A DNA stretch of 7,381 nucleotides from Candidatus Hebobacteria bacterium (GTDB lineage: Bacteria > Armatimonadota > Hebobacteria > Hebobacterales > Hebobacteraceae), in NCBI GenBank assembly GCA_029821235.1, contig JALGTT010000067.1, positions 1 through 7,381 of the forward strand, written 5' to 3'. Shown here one piece after another: positions 1-5,945 of the stretch; position 1 is the first letter of the stretch, and every line of letters starts with the position of its first letter. Below the pieces are notes generated by a model. It was not told the origin of the DNA. It saw nothing but the letters and a program-made list of their open reading frames with translations, and ran no database searches. Position numbers and translations under genes: made by a program.

Positions 1-141
1 CTCCGTTTTCTCTTCGCCAGCGGGTAATGCCAGTCGGCCACTCCTCAACTCCCATAGAGCGCTCCGGCGCGTTTCTTCCACACCTCCATCATGCCCCGAA
101 CAACGCTTCGAGAAAACCCGTCCTCCACCTCCCGCGGGGTG

Positions 142-200
142 TTGTAGGGCGGGCGTGCCTACGCCCGCCGCAAGAACTGCCGGGCACGCCCGCCCTACAA
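142..200. repeat. Composite palindromic intergenic repeat (REP-like)
   Basis: An 18-nt arm at 142-159 (TTGTAGGGCGGGCGTGCC) is a perfect inverted match to 183-200, leaving a 23-nt spacer. A second pairing is nested inside: 148-156 (GGCGGGCGT) is a perfect inverted match to 161-169 (ACGCCCGCC) across a 4-nt GCCT loop. The left arm can therefore fold locally or with the distal arm. The form is that of a dispersed intergenic palindrome (REP or MITE-like). No transposase or target-site duplication was seen, and only one copy is present in the window, so dispersal is inferred. Confidence 0.7.
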
Positions 201-215
201 ACGGTCAATCGGCGA

Positions 216-234
216 CACAGGCTCCCAGCCTGTG
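216..234. repeat. Short perfect hairpin repeat
   Basis: CACAGGCT (216-223) and AGCCTGTG (227-234) are perfect 8-nt inverted arms around a CCC loop. The hairpin lies 16 nt after the composite repeat at 142-200. It has no T-run on either side, so it is unlikely to be an intrinsic terminator. It is probably part of the same intergenic repeat cluster. Confidence 0.55.
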
Positions 235-332
235 ATGAAGGAGGACGGCGAATCCTGCCGTGGACCAACACCCAAGAGGTTGCGCCGAAGTGGGGTGCCC
301 GGGCCCCACGGAGACGACAAACCCCTTTCGGT

Positions 333-361
333 TTGACACCGTACATGGCGCCTGCTACACT
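333..361 (+). promoter_or_regulatory. Sigma-70-type promoter for guaB3-guaA-hpt
   Basis: A perfect -35 hexamer TTGACA (333-338) is followed by a 17-bp spacer and a -10 TACACT (356-361, four of six consensus bases). TG at 353-354 makes an extended -10 element. Transcription should start near 368, giving a leader of about 63 nt before the guaB3 ATG. That is too short for a classic purine riboswitch aptamer plus expression platform, and I saw no aptamer motif. No obvious PurR-type operator was recognised. Confidence 0.7.
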
Positions 362-411
362 ACCCCAATTCAGTTGCATTTGGCAGTGCCAGGTGACTGT
401 TTCTTCAGGCT

Positions 412-420
412 AGGGGAGGT
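412..420 (+). promoter_or_regulatory. guaB3 ribosome binding site
   Basis: AGGGGAGGT lies 10 nt upstream of the ATG at 431. It fixes that ATG as the start, rather than the in-frame ATG at 260, which lies upstream of the promoter. Confidence 0.75.
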
Positions 421-430
421 TGCTCAACCG

Positions 431-1594
431 ATGAGTGATGTCGAAATCGGACGCGGGCGGAAGAGCCGAAGGACCTATGGCTTCGATGACGTGGCCCTGG
501 TGCCGTCTGCCGTCACCCTCGACCCCGAGGACGTGGACCTGAGCTGTGATCTGGCCGGAATCCGGCTGGAGGCGCCGGTGCTGGCCTCCGCCATGGACGC
601 GGTGACCGACCCCAAGTCGGCCGCGGTGCTGACGGAACTCGGCGGCATGGGGGTGCTTCACCTGCACGGGCTGTACTGCCGGTACGAGGACCCGGCTCCC
701 GTGTTCGAGAGGATCACCTCCGCGGCCCCCGAGGAGGCGGTGGGGGTGCTTCAGGAGGCCTACCAGGAGCCGGTGAAGGACGATCTCATCCTTCGCCGGA
801 TCGAGGAGATGCGGAAACTGGGGGCCAAGGTGGCCGTGTCGCCCACGCCGGCCTTCGCCGAGCGCGCCGCCGAGATCATCGGGCCGGGCAAGATAGACGT
901 GTTGGTGGTGGCGGCCACCGTGACCACCGCGAAGCACATCTCGTCCCGTTTCCGGCCGCCGGACTTCGCCGCCCTCTCCAAGCGGGTGGAGGCGCCCGTG
1001 TTCGTGGGAAACTGCGTGAGTTACGAAGGGGCGCTCGACCTGATGCGGGCCGGAGCCGACGGCGTGCTGGTCGGGGTGGGCCCCGGGGCCGCCTGCACCA
1101 CGCGTAGGGTGCTCGGCATCGGCGTGCCCCAGATCACGGCCGCGGTGGATTGCGCGGCGGCGCGGGACGATTACCTGAAGGAGAGCGGCCGCCGCGCGGC
1201 GGTGATCCTGGACGGCGGGATGCGGGTCGGCAGCGACATTGCCAAAGCGATCGCGGCCGGCGCGGACGCGGTGATGATCGGCTCCCCGCTGGCGATGGCC
1301 GAGGAGGCGCCCGGCAGGGGGTATCACTGGGGAATGGCGACCTCCGATCCGGGTCTGCCCAGGGGCACTCGGGTGAAGGTGGGCACGGCGGGGCCGATGA
1401 AGCAGATACTCTTCGGGCCGGCCCACAAGGACGACGGCACCATGAACCTGATGGGCGCGCTCAGGCTGGCGATGGCCTGCTGTGGAGCGCGCACCATCGC
1501 GGAGATGCACGAGGCGGAGATCGTGATCGCCCCGGCGGTGCCTCACGAGGGCAAGGCCCACCAGCGGGCACAGGGTTTGGGGGGCACCAGCTGA
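431..1594 (+). CDS. guaB3: GuaB3-type IMP dehydrogenase (no CBS domains)
   Basis: A 387-residue (beta/alpha)8-barrel enzyme of the IMP dehydrogenase/GMP reductase family, expected to oxidise IMP to XMP with NAD+ in the cytoplasm, the committed step to GMP. The opening [15 protein letters not shown] and the substrate-loop and flap segments match the GuaB3 subfamily as I know it. Visible motifs are ASAMDAVTD (52-60), [11 protein letters not shown] with the catalytic-loop Cys222, DGGMRVGSD (261-269, phosphate binding), MIGSPLA (282-288) and GYHWGMAT (297-304). The tandem CBS domains of canonical GuaB (about 490 residues) are absent: the chain passes straight from the first barrel strands to the later ones. 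The start at 431 is set by a strong ribosome binding site. It is the first gene of an operon with guaA and hpt. GuaB3 proteins were long annotated only as IMPDH-like; cyanobacterial members are reported to be active IMPDHs. GMP reductase activity is less likely because guaA is adjacent. Confidence 0.94.
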   Translation: MSDVEIGRGRKSRRTYGFDDVALVPSAVTLDPEDVDLSCDLAGIRLEAPVLASAMDAVTDPKSAAVLTELGGMGVLHLHGLYCRYEDPAPVFERITSAAPEEAVGVLQEAYQEPVKDDLILRRIEEMRKLGAKVAVSPTPAFAERAAEIIGPGKIDVLVVAATVTTAKHISSRFRPPDFAALSKRVEAPVFVGNCVSYEGALDLMRAGADGVLVGVGPGAACTTRRVLGIGVPQITAAVDCAAARDDYLKESGRRAAVILDGGMRVGSDIAKAIAAGADAVMIGSPLAMAEEAPGRGYHWGMATSDPGLPRGTRVKVGTAGPMKQILFGPAHKDDGTMNLMGALRLAMACCGARTIAEMHEAEIVIAPAVPHEGKAHQRAQGLGGTS

Positions 1595-1613
1595 ACATCG
1601 GGCGGGATGGAGC

Positions 1614-1623
1614 AGGGGAGGAG
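1614..1623 (+). promoter_or_regulatory. guaA ribosome binding site, start ambiguous
   Basis: AGGGGAGGAG touches the ATG at 1624, leaving only 2 nt between GGAGG and that ATG. The in-frame TTG at 1633 lies 11 nt after GGAGG, the same spacing as in guaB3. Either codon could be the start, giving 516 or 513 residues. The same 14-nt string (GAGCAGGGGAGGAG) precedes the BFN gene at 5452-5465. Confidence 0.6.
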
Positions 1624-3174
1624 ATGGCCGGGTTGAGTTCACCACAGCCGGAAGAGATGGTCGTTGTACTGGATTTCGGCGCGCAGTACAACCAACTCAT
1701 CGCGCGCCGGATCCGCGAGTGCCGCGTCTACTGCGAGATTCTTCCCCACGACACCCCGCTGGAGCAGATACTGGCCCGGAAGCCAAAAGGCATCGTGCTC
1801 TCCGGCGGACCGAGCAGCGTGTACGAGGAGAACGCCCCCACCGTCCCCCCGGAGATCTTCGAGGCGGGCATCCCCGTGCTCGGCATCTGCTACGGCATGC
1901 AACTCATGGCGCACGTGCTCGGCGGCAAGGTGAAGCCGGGAGAGCAGAGGGAATACGGCCGCACTGAACTCACGGTGGTCGAGGAAAAGGGCCTGTTCGA
2001 GGGCCTCAACCCCCGCCTGATCGCTTGGATGAGCCACGGCGACCGGGTGGAGGAGGTGCCGCCGGGATTCGTCCCCACGGCCCGCACCGCCTCCGCGCTG
2101 GCGGCGATGGCGGATTACCGGCGGAGGCTCTTCGGCGTGCAGTTCCACCCCGAGGTGGTGCACACCCCTTGGGGTATGGAGGTCTTCCGCAACTTCCTCT
2201 ACCAGCAGTGCCAGTGCTCGGAGAGCTGGACGCCGGAGTCGGTCGTCGCACAACTGGTCGCCGCCATCCGGGAGCAGGTGGGGGATGGCAGGGTGGCGTG
2301 TGCGTTGAGCGGGGGTGTGGACTCCGCGGTCACCGCGGCCCTGGTGCACCGCGCCATCGGCAGCCAGCTCACCTGCATCTTCATGGACCACGGCTTCCTC
2401 CGCAAAGGGGAGGCGGACCAGGTGGTCCGCACCTTCGGCGAGCACTTCCGCGCCAACCTGATCCACGTTCGGGCACAGAAGCGGTTTCTCGACCGCCTGG
2501 CCGGGGTGGTGGACCCGGAGAAGAAGCGGCGGATCATCGGCGAGGAATACGCGGCGGTGCTCGAGGAGGAGAGTCGGAAACTGGGCGATGTACAGTTCCT
2601 CGCCCAGGGGACGCTCTACCCGGACGTGATCGAGAGCGGTACCCGGCAGGCGGCCCGCATCAAGACCCATCACAACGTGGGCGGGCTTCCCGAGACCCTC
2701 AAGTTGAAGTTGGTGGAGCCGGTGAGGTATCTCTTCAAGGACGAGGTGCGCGCGGTAGGGGAGGAGCTGGGGCTGCCGGGGGAGATCGTATGGCGGCACC
2801 CGTTCCCCGGCCCCGGCCTGGCGATTCGCATTCTCGGCGAGGTGACCGAGGAGCGGCTGGAGGCGCTGAGAGAGGCCGATGCCATCGTCGTCGAGGAGAT
2901 CATGGCGGCCGGTCTCTACCGCCGGTTGTTCCAGGCCTTCGCCGTGCTGGCGCCGGTCAAGAGCGTGGGAGTGATGGGAGACCAGCGGACCTATGCGAAC
3001 ACTGTAATCGTGCGGGCGGTAACCAGCGACGACGCCATGACCGCCGACTGGGCGCACCTGCCTTACGAGGTGCTCGGGCGCATGAGCACCCGCATCATCA
3101 ACGAGGTCAAAGGAGTCAATCGAGTGGCCTACGACATCAGCTCCAAGCCGCCGGCCACTATCGAATGGGAATGA
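1624..3174 (+). CDS. guaA: GMP synthase (glutamine-hydrolysing)
   Basis: A full-length 516-residue GuaA that converts XMP to GMP using glutamine and ATP. The N-terminal class I glutamine amidotransferase domain (about 12-195) opens with [13 protein letters not shown] and carries the triad Cys89 (GICYGMQ), His175 and Glu177 (QFHPEV). The ATP-pyrophosphatase domain has the P-loop SGGVDSAV (229-236), LYPDVIES (331-338) and HHNVGGLP (349-356). The C-terminal dimerisation domain (about 395-516) has [16 protein letters not shown] and ends in KPPATIEWE, the usual GuaA terminus. All key residues are present and the length is normal. The ATG at 1624 is used here; the TTG at 1633 fits the ribosome binding site about equally well. 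The gene lies 29 nt after guaB3 and feeds directly on its product. I see no frameshift or insertion. Confidence 0.97.
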   Translation: MAGLSSPQPEEMVVVLDFGAQYNQLIARRIRECRVYCEILPHDTPLEQILARKPKGIVLSGGPSSVYEENAPTVPPEIFEAGIPVLGICYGMQLMAHVLGGKVKPGEQREYGRTELTVVEEKGLFEGLNPRLIAWMSHGDRVEEVPPGFVPTARTASALAAMADYRRRLFGVQFHPEVVHTPWGMEVFRNFLYQQCQCSESWTPESVVAQLVAAIREQVGDGRVACALSGGVDSAVTAALVHRAIGSQLTCIFMDHGFLRKGEADQVVRTFGEHFRANLIHVRAQKRFLDRLAGVVDPEKKRRIIGEEYAAVLEEESRKLGDVQFLAQGTLYPDVIESGTRQAARIKTHHNVGGLPETLKLKLVEPVRYLFKDEVRAVGEELGLPGEIVWRHPFPGPGLAIRILGEVTEERLEALREADAIVVEEIMAAGLYRRLFQAFAVLAPVKSVGVMGDQRTYANTVIVRAVTSDDAMTADWAHLPYEVLGRMSTRIINEVKGVNRVAYDISSKPPATIEWE

Positions 3175-3178
3175 GGTG
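3173..3178 (+). promoter_or_regulatory. hpt ribosome binding site overlapping the guaA stop
   Basis: GAGGTG starts inside the guaA TGA stop (3172-3174) and lies 7 nt before the ATG at 3186. This suggests translational coupling of hpt to guaA. It favours 3186 (or the adjacent ATG at 3189) over the in-frame ATGs at 3165 and 3171, which overlap the end of guaA. Confidence 0.6.
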
Positions 3179-3185
3179 TTCGGCC

Positions 3186-3752
3186 ATGATGTCCGACGTC
3201 AAAGAGATCCTCATCACCGAGGAAGAGATTCAGCAGAAAGTGAAGGAGATGGGCGAGCAGATCGCCCGCGACTACCGGGACAAGCACCCCGTGCTGGTGG
3301 GCGTGCTCAACGGCGCCTTCGTCTTCCTGGCCGACCTCATGCGCCATCTGGACATCCCGTGCACCGTGGACTTCGTCTCCTGGCAGAGTTACGGGAAGGA
3401 CACCTCCTCCAGCGGCGTGTTCCGCATCATGAAGGACCTGGAGACCAATGTCGAGAGCAAGCACGTGCTGGTGGTGGAGGACATCATAGACACCGGCCTC
3501 ACCCTGCACTACCTGCTGGACACCATCAGGTCGCGGAAGCCTGCCAGCGTCCGCGTCGCGGCGCTCCTCGACAAGCCCAGCCGCCGCCGCATCGAGGCGA
3601 AGGCCGACTACCTCGGCTTCCAGATACCGGATTATTTCGTGGTGGGCTACGGGCTGGACTTCGCCCAGGAGTACCGCAACCTGCCCTTCATCGCCGTGCT
3701 CAAGCCCGAAATCTACGCCGGCAGCGACACCCCGCCGGACGAGCTGGAGTAG
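3186..3752 (+). CDS. hpt: Hypoxanthine-guanine phosphoribosyltransferase
   Basis: A 188-residue type I phosphoribosyltransferase, the usual bacterial HPRT size. It transfers ribose-5-phosphate from PRPP to hypoxanthine (giving IMP) and usually also guanine (giving GMP). Visible motifs are GVLNGAFVFLADL (39-51), SWQSYGKDTSSSG (65-77, the flexible loop) and the PRPP-binding signature VVEDIIDTGLTL (96-107) with Asp102 as the likely general base. LLDKPSRR (128-135) and PDYFVVGYGLD (148-158) form the purine-contact region. It is the third gene of the operon, 11 nt after guaA, with its ribosome binding site inside the guaA stop region. In many bacteria hpt sits beside tilS-ftsH; here it is placed to supply IMP to GuaB3. 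Preference for hypoxanthine over guanine cannot be read from the sequence. The ORF is open far upstream in this frame, but that part overlaps guaA and is not coding. Confidence 0.93.
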   Translation: MMSDVKEILITEEEIQQKVKEMGEQIARDYRDKHPVLVGVLNGAFVFLADLMRHLDIPCTVDFVSWQSYGKDTSSSGVFRIMKDLETNVESKHVLVVEDIIDTGLTLHYLLDTIRSRKPASVRVAALLDKPSRRRIEAKADYLGFQIPDYFVVGYGLDFAQEYRNLPFIAVLKPEIYAGSDTPPDELE

Positions 3753-3759
3753 GACGACG

Positions 3760-3777
3760 AGGCCCGCGATTGGGCCT
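3760..3777 (+). terminator. Possible terminator after hpt
   Basis: AGGCCC (3760-3765) and GGGCCT (3772-3777) form a perfect 6-bp stem with a 6-nt loop, 8 nt after the hpt stop. The following bases (GTATTG) are not a T-run, so intrinsic termination would be weak. It may instead act as a 3' stabilising hairpin or assist Rho-dependent ending. Confidence 0.4.
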
Positions 3778-3786
3778 GTATTGAGG

Positions 3787-3815
3787 TGTACCAGCCATCG
3801 GGTTTGTGGTATAAT
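3787..3815 (+). promoter_or_regulatory. Extended -10 promoter for rho operon
   Basis: A perfect TATAAT (3810-3815) is preceded by TGG (3807-3809), forming a consensus extended -10 TGnTATAAT. The 17-bp-spaced -35 position (TGTACC, 3787-3792) matches only three bases of TTGACA, which extended -10 promoters tolerate. The predicted start is near 3822, giving a leader of about 230 nt before the rho ATG. Confidence 0.72.
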
Positions 3816-3821
3816 GCGCGT

Positions 3822-4054
3822 GTGTGCTCCGGGTGCACGCCGGGGCAGTGGGCGCGGGGACCCAGTTGCGGTGCCTAGCTGTAAGCACACTAAGGTTCTA
3901 GTTCCGACCTTTCCAATGGAGTCTCGGCCGTCGGCATAGCGCCAGAGGGCGGCTGTGCTACACGGAGACTTCCAAGGTCGCCCCCAGAGAGATACCGAGC
4001 GCGTGCGGGTATAGCAGCCCGCGCCGCCACCACAACACGAGAGATCTGGAAACC
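3822..4054 (+). promoter_or_regulatory. Long structured rho leader (5' UTR)
   Basis: The leader can form a 24-bp extended hairpin at 3906-3979. Its parts are GACCTT (3906-3911) with AAGGTC (3974-3979), GGAGTCTC (3918-3925) with GAGAC-T-TCC (3965-3973), GCATAGC (3934-3940) with GCTGTGC (3952-3958), and GCC (3941-3943) with GGC (3948-3950) across an AGAG loop. Outside it, GGCGCGGG (3851-3858) is perfectly complementary to 4018-4025, while 4018-4024 can instead pair with 4003-4009. A C/A-rich, weakly structured stretch (4024-4038) precedes the start codon. In E. coli, rho is autoregulated by Rho-dependent attenuation in its leader; a similar role is possible here but is inference. The pairings were found by eye, without energy calculation. 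Confidence 0.5.
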
Positions 4055-5443
4055 ATGCAGACAACAGACTCCGCCACTCGACGCGGCCGGCAACGGCGGC
4101 ACCCCAGGCGGCCGGACCAGGCGGCGAATCGCAATCACACCGCCGCGGCACCCTCCGAGGGAACAGAGGGCCGACAGGTGATCCAACTCGCGGAACTCGA
4201 AACCAAGAGCCTCGAAGAATTGCACGACATCGCCAAGGGACTGGCGGTGGAGAACTACGAGACGCTCCAGACGCCGGACCTGCTGGTGGCGATCATGTGC
4301 GCCCAGGCGGAGCAGAACGGCACCCCGTGGACGAAGGGGCTACTCGAGGTGCTGCCCGAGGGGTACGGCTTCCTGCGCACCCGCCATTACCTTCCCAGCC
4401 CGGACGATATCTATGTCTCTCAGTCCCAGATCAAGCGGCTCGGGCTGAGAACCGGCGACACCATCGTGGGCTCGGTGAGACCGCCCAAGAGCGGCGAGCG
4501 ATACCAGAGCCTGCTCAAGGTGGAGGCGATCAACGGCATGTCGCCGGAGACCGCCCGCCACCGCAAGGGATTCGACGCGCTGACCCCCATCTACCCGGAC
4601 GAGCGGTTGCGCATGGAGACGGAGCCGACCAACGTTACCGGGCGGTTCATCGACATCGTGGCCCCCATCGGCAAGGGGCAGAGAGGGATGATCGTCTCCC
4701 CGCCCAAGGCCGGCAAGACCACCATGCTGAAGCAGATGGCCAACAGCATCACCACCAACCACCCCGAGGTGTACCTGCTGGTGCTGCTGATTGACGAGCG
4801 TCCGGAGGAGGTGACCGATATCCGCCGCTCGGTCCGCGGCGAGGTGGCGGCCTCCACCTTCGACGAGATGCCCGAGAACCACCTCAGGCTCCAGGAGATC
4901 GTGCTGGAGCACGCCAAGCGGCTGGTGGAGACGGGCCGCGATGTGGTGGTGCTGCTGGACTCGCTGACCCGGCTCTCCCGCGCCTCCAACCTGACGGTCG
5001 CCCCCAGCGGACGCACGCTCTCCGGCGGGCTGGACCCCAGCGCGCTGTACCGCCCCAAGCGGTTCTTCGCCTCCGCGCGGAACATCGAGGAGGGCGGCAG
5101 CCTCACAGTGATCGCCACCGCCCTGGTGGAGACCGGCAGCCGGATGGACGACATGATCTTCGAGGAGTTCAAGGCCACCGGCAACTGGGAGGTGGTGTTG
5201 GACCGCTCCATGGCGGACCGGGGGATCTTCCCGGCGATTGACATCCAGCGGTCGGGCACCCGCCACCAGGAACTTCTGTTCTCCGATCAGGAACTCCAGG
5301 GCGTGTACCAACTGCGGCGCGTGTTGAACGCGCTCGACAATACGCAGGCCACCGAACTGCTGCTCACCGGTTTGCGGAAGACCTCGTCCAACACCGAGTT
5401 CCTCAAGTGGGTCCAGCGGGAGTTGAGCAAGGAGTCGAAGTAA
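4055..5443 (+). CDS. rho: Transcription termination factor Rho
   Basis: A 462-residue hexameric RNA-dependent ATPase/translocase that ends transcription at C-rich untranslated RNA. The Rho N-terminal helical domain (about 43-80) is followed by the cold-shock-like RNA-binding fold with RNP1 GYGFLR (103-108) and SPDDIYVSQSQIKR. The RecA-like motor has Walker A PPKAGKTT (216-223), LLIDERPEEVTD (244-255), Walker B VVVLLDS (297-303), the Q-loop region GRTLSGGLD...RPKRFF (319-338) and GSRMDD (361-366). RSGTRHQELLF lies near the C-terminus. All core residues look intact. Residues 1-41 are an extra basic, low-complexity tail (RRGRQRRHPRRP), as in Rho from several GC-rich phyla. The ATG at 4055 has only a weak ribosome binding site (GGA, 4 nt away). 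The in-frame GTG at 4178 has AGAGGG 7 nt upstream and would give a 421-residue protein, close to E. coli Rho (419). The true start is unresolved. It is the first gene of a likely operon with the BFN and methyltransferase genes. Confidence 0.97.
   Translation: MQTTDSATRRGRQRRHPRRPDQAANRNHTAAAPSEGTEGRQVIQLAELETKSLEELHDIAKGLAVENYETLQTPDLLVAIMCAQAEQNGTPWTKGLLEVLPEGYGFLRTRHYLPSPDDIYVSQSQIKRLGLRTGDTIVGSVRPPKSGERYQSLLKVEAINGMSPETARHRKGFDALTPIYPDERLRMETEPTNVTGRFIDIVAPIGKGQRGMIVSPPKAGKTTMLKQMANSITTNHPEVYLLVLLIDERPEEVTDIRRSVRGEVAASTFDEMPENHLRLQEIVLEHAKRLVETGRDVVVLLDSLTRLSRASNLTVAPSGRTLSGGLDPSALYRPKRFFASARNIEEGGSLTVIATALVETGSRMDDMIFEEFKATGNWEVVLDRSMADRGIFPAIDIQRSGTRHQELLFSDQELQGVYQLRRVLNALDNTQATELLLTGLRKTSSNTEFLKWVQRELSKESK
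4165..4170 (+). promoter_or_regulatory. Alternative rho ribosome binding site
   Basis: AGAGGG ends 7 nt before the in-frame GTG at 4178. The downstream VIQLAELETKSLEEL lines up with the N-terminus of E. coli Rho (MNLTELKNTPVSEL). If used, it removes the 41-residue basic tail and lengthens the leader to about 356 nt. Confidence 0.4.
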
Positions 5444-5455
5444 GACCGGTAGAGC

Positions 5456-5465
5456 AGGGGAGGAG
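5456..5465 (+). promoter_or_regulatory. Ribosome binding site fixing a GTG start
   Basis: AGGGGAGGAG ends 7 nt before GTG at 5473, between the rho stop and the BFN gene. It selects this GTG over the upstream in-frame ATG at 5407, which lies inside the end of rho. It belongs to a 14-nt string identical to the one upstream of guaA. Confidence 0.7.
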
Positions 5466-5472
5466 CGTCCCG

Positions 5473-5916
5473 GTGGCGCATGGCGGCGAAGCGGGTGAAG
5501 TGCAAGTAGAGGTGGTGGGCGTTTTCGAGCAGCGCTCCGCAGGGGAGGGGGAGGAGGGGTTGACGCGCCCCGTGTTGGTGTTGCGCGATGCCGCGCAGAG
5601 GGAACTCCATATGCCGGTGGGTTCCTGCGAGGCCCTGGCGGTACATCTCGCCCTCTCCCGTCAGTTGATCCCCCGTCCTCTCACTCACGACCTCGCGCTT
5701 CGTATCCTGGAGAGGTTGAGCGCCGAGATCCAGCGGGTGGTCATCGCCAGACACCCGATCGACGGATACCAGTCGGTAATCTACCTCAAGGCATCCGAGG
5801 GGGAGGTGGTGTTGCCGGCCCAGCCCGGCGACGCCGTCGCCATCGCGCTGCGCGCCGATGCTCCCGTCTATGTCACCGAAGAAACGCTCTCGCAGCCGAC
5901 CGGTGACGAGCAATAG
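5473..5916 (+). CDS. BFN-domain (DUF151) putative bifunctional nuclease
   Basis: A 147-residue protein made almost entirely of the BFN/DUF151 domain. The family pattern is clear: RPVLVLRDAAQRELHMPVGSCEALAVHLAL (32-61, cf. 'vvlL...r.lpiwIG..EA..ia'), PRPLTHDL (67-74), a central RVVIARHPIDGYQSVIYL (88-105), and QPGDAVAIALRADAPVYVTEE (117-137), which corresponds to the family's RPSDAIALAVR...PIFV segment with Asp120 kept. Plant members have been described as acting on both RNA and DNA; most bacterial members are uncharacterised, so the activity is inferred. There is no UVR or other C-terminal extension, as found in some relatives. The start is GTG at 5473, set by a strong ribosome binding site. 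The 29-nt gap to rho has no terminator, so the two are probably co-transcribed. A role in RNA turnover linked to termination is tempting but unsupported. No signal peptide or membrane segment is seen. Confidence 0.9.
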   Translation: MAHGGEAGEVQVEVVGVFEQRSAGEGEEGLTRPVLVLRDAAQRELHMPVGSCEALAVHLALSRQLIPRPLTHDLALRILERLSAEIQRVVIARHPIDGYQSVIYLKASEGEVVLPAQPGDAVAIALRADAPVYVTEETLSQPTGDEQ

Positions 5917-5945
5917 AGGGGATTTCAGGGGCCAAGGCGGACCAG

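Larger units (their letters stand above)
1..430. other. Non-coding region upstream of the guanine operon
   Basis: No credible gene is visible here. Open frames exist on both strands but cross two palindromic repeats and a promoter, and their translations resemble no protein family I know. The stretch holds a composite inverted repeat (142-200), a short perfect hairpin (216-234), a promoter (333-361) and the roughly 60-nt guaB3 leader with its ribosome binding site (412-420). Nothing recognisable lies in 1-140; it could be the far flank of an upstream gene outside the window. Confidence 0.7.
3753..4054. other. hpt-rho intergenic region
   Basis: A 302-nt gap with no protein-coding sequence. 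It contains a GC hairpin close to the hpt stop (3760-3777), an extended -10 promoter (3787-3815) and a long rho leader rich in predicted base pairing (about 3822-4054). The plus strand shows no tRNA, 4.5S/SRP or T-box signature that I recognise. Confidence 0.7.

Noticed and set aside
27..413. Plus-strand ORF of 128 codons upstream of guaB3
   Set aside because: It runs through both palindromic repeats and the guaB3 promoter, and its sequence is low in complexity and unlike any family.
260..430. Upstream in-frame ATG extending guaB3 by 57 residues
   Set aside because: It lies before the TTGACA/TACACT promoter; the extra residues have no counterpart in GuaB3 proteins, and the ATG at 431 has a strong ribosome binding site.
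368..430. Purine or PRPP/guanidine-type riboswitch before guaB3
   Set aside because: The predicted leader is only about 63 nt and shows no conserved aptamer motif.
410..1645. Long minus-strand ORF (411 codons) opposite guaB3
   Set aside because: A shadow of the high-GC coding frame on the plus strand; its translation is rich in His, Arg, Gly and Pro with no family resemblance.
1639..3057. Long minus-strand ORF (472 codons) opposite guaA
   Set aside because: A shadow of guaA with the same biased composition and no recognisable domain.
3822..4035. Stand-alone 6S RNA gene
   Set aside because: The rod-like folding and size are suggestive, but I could not match conserved 6S sequence elements and no terminator separates it from rho. 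It is kept only as a leader with a suggested Rfam check.
3129..4151. Minus-strand ORF spanning hpt and the rho leader
   Set aside because: It crosses hpt, a promoter and a structured leader; no ribosome binding site or family match was seen.
4340..5311. Long minus-strand ORF (323 codons) opposite rho
   Set aside because: A shadow of rho caused by GC-rich third positions.
5407..5472. ATG at 5407 as the start of the BFN gene
   Set aside because: It lies within the 3' end of rho and adds residues absent from the family; GTG at 5473 has a strong ribosome binding site.
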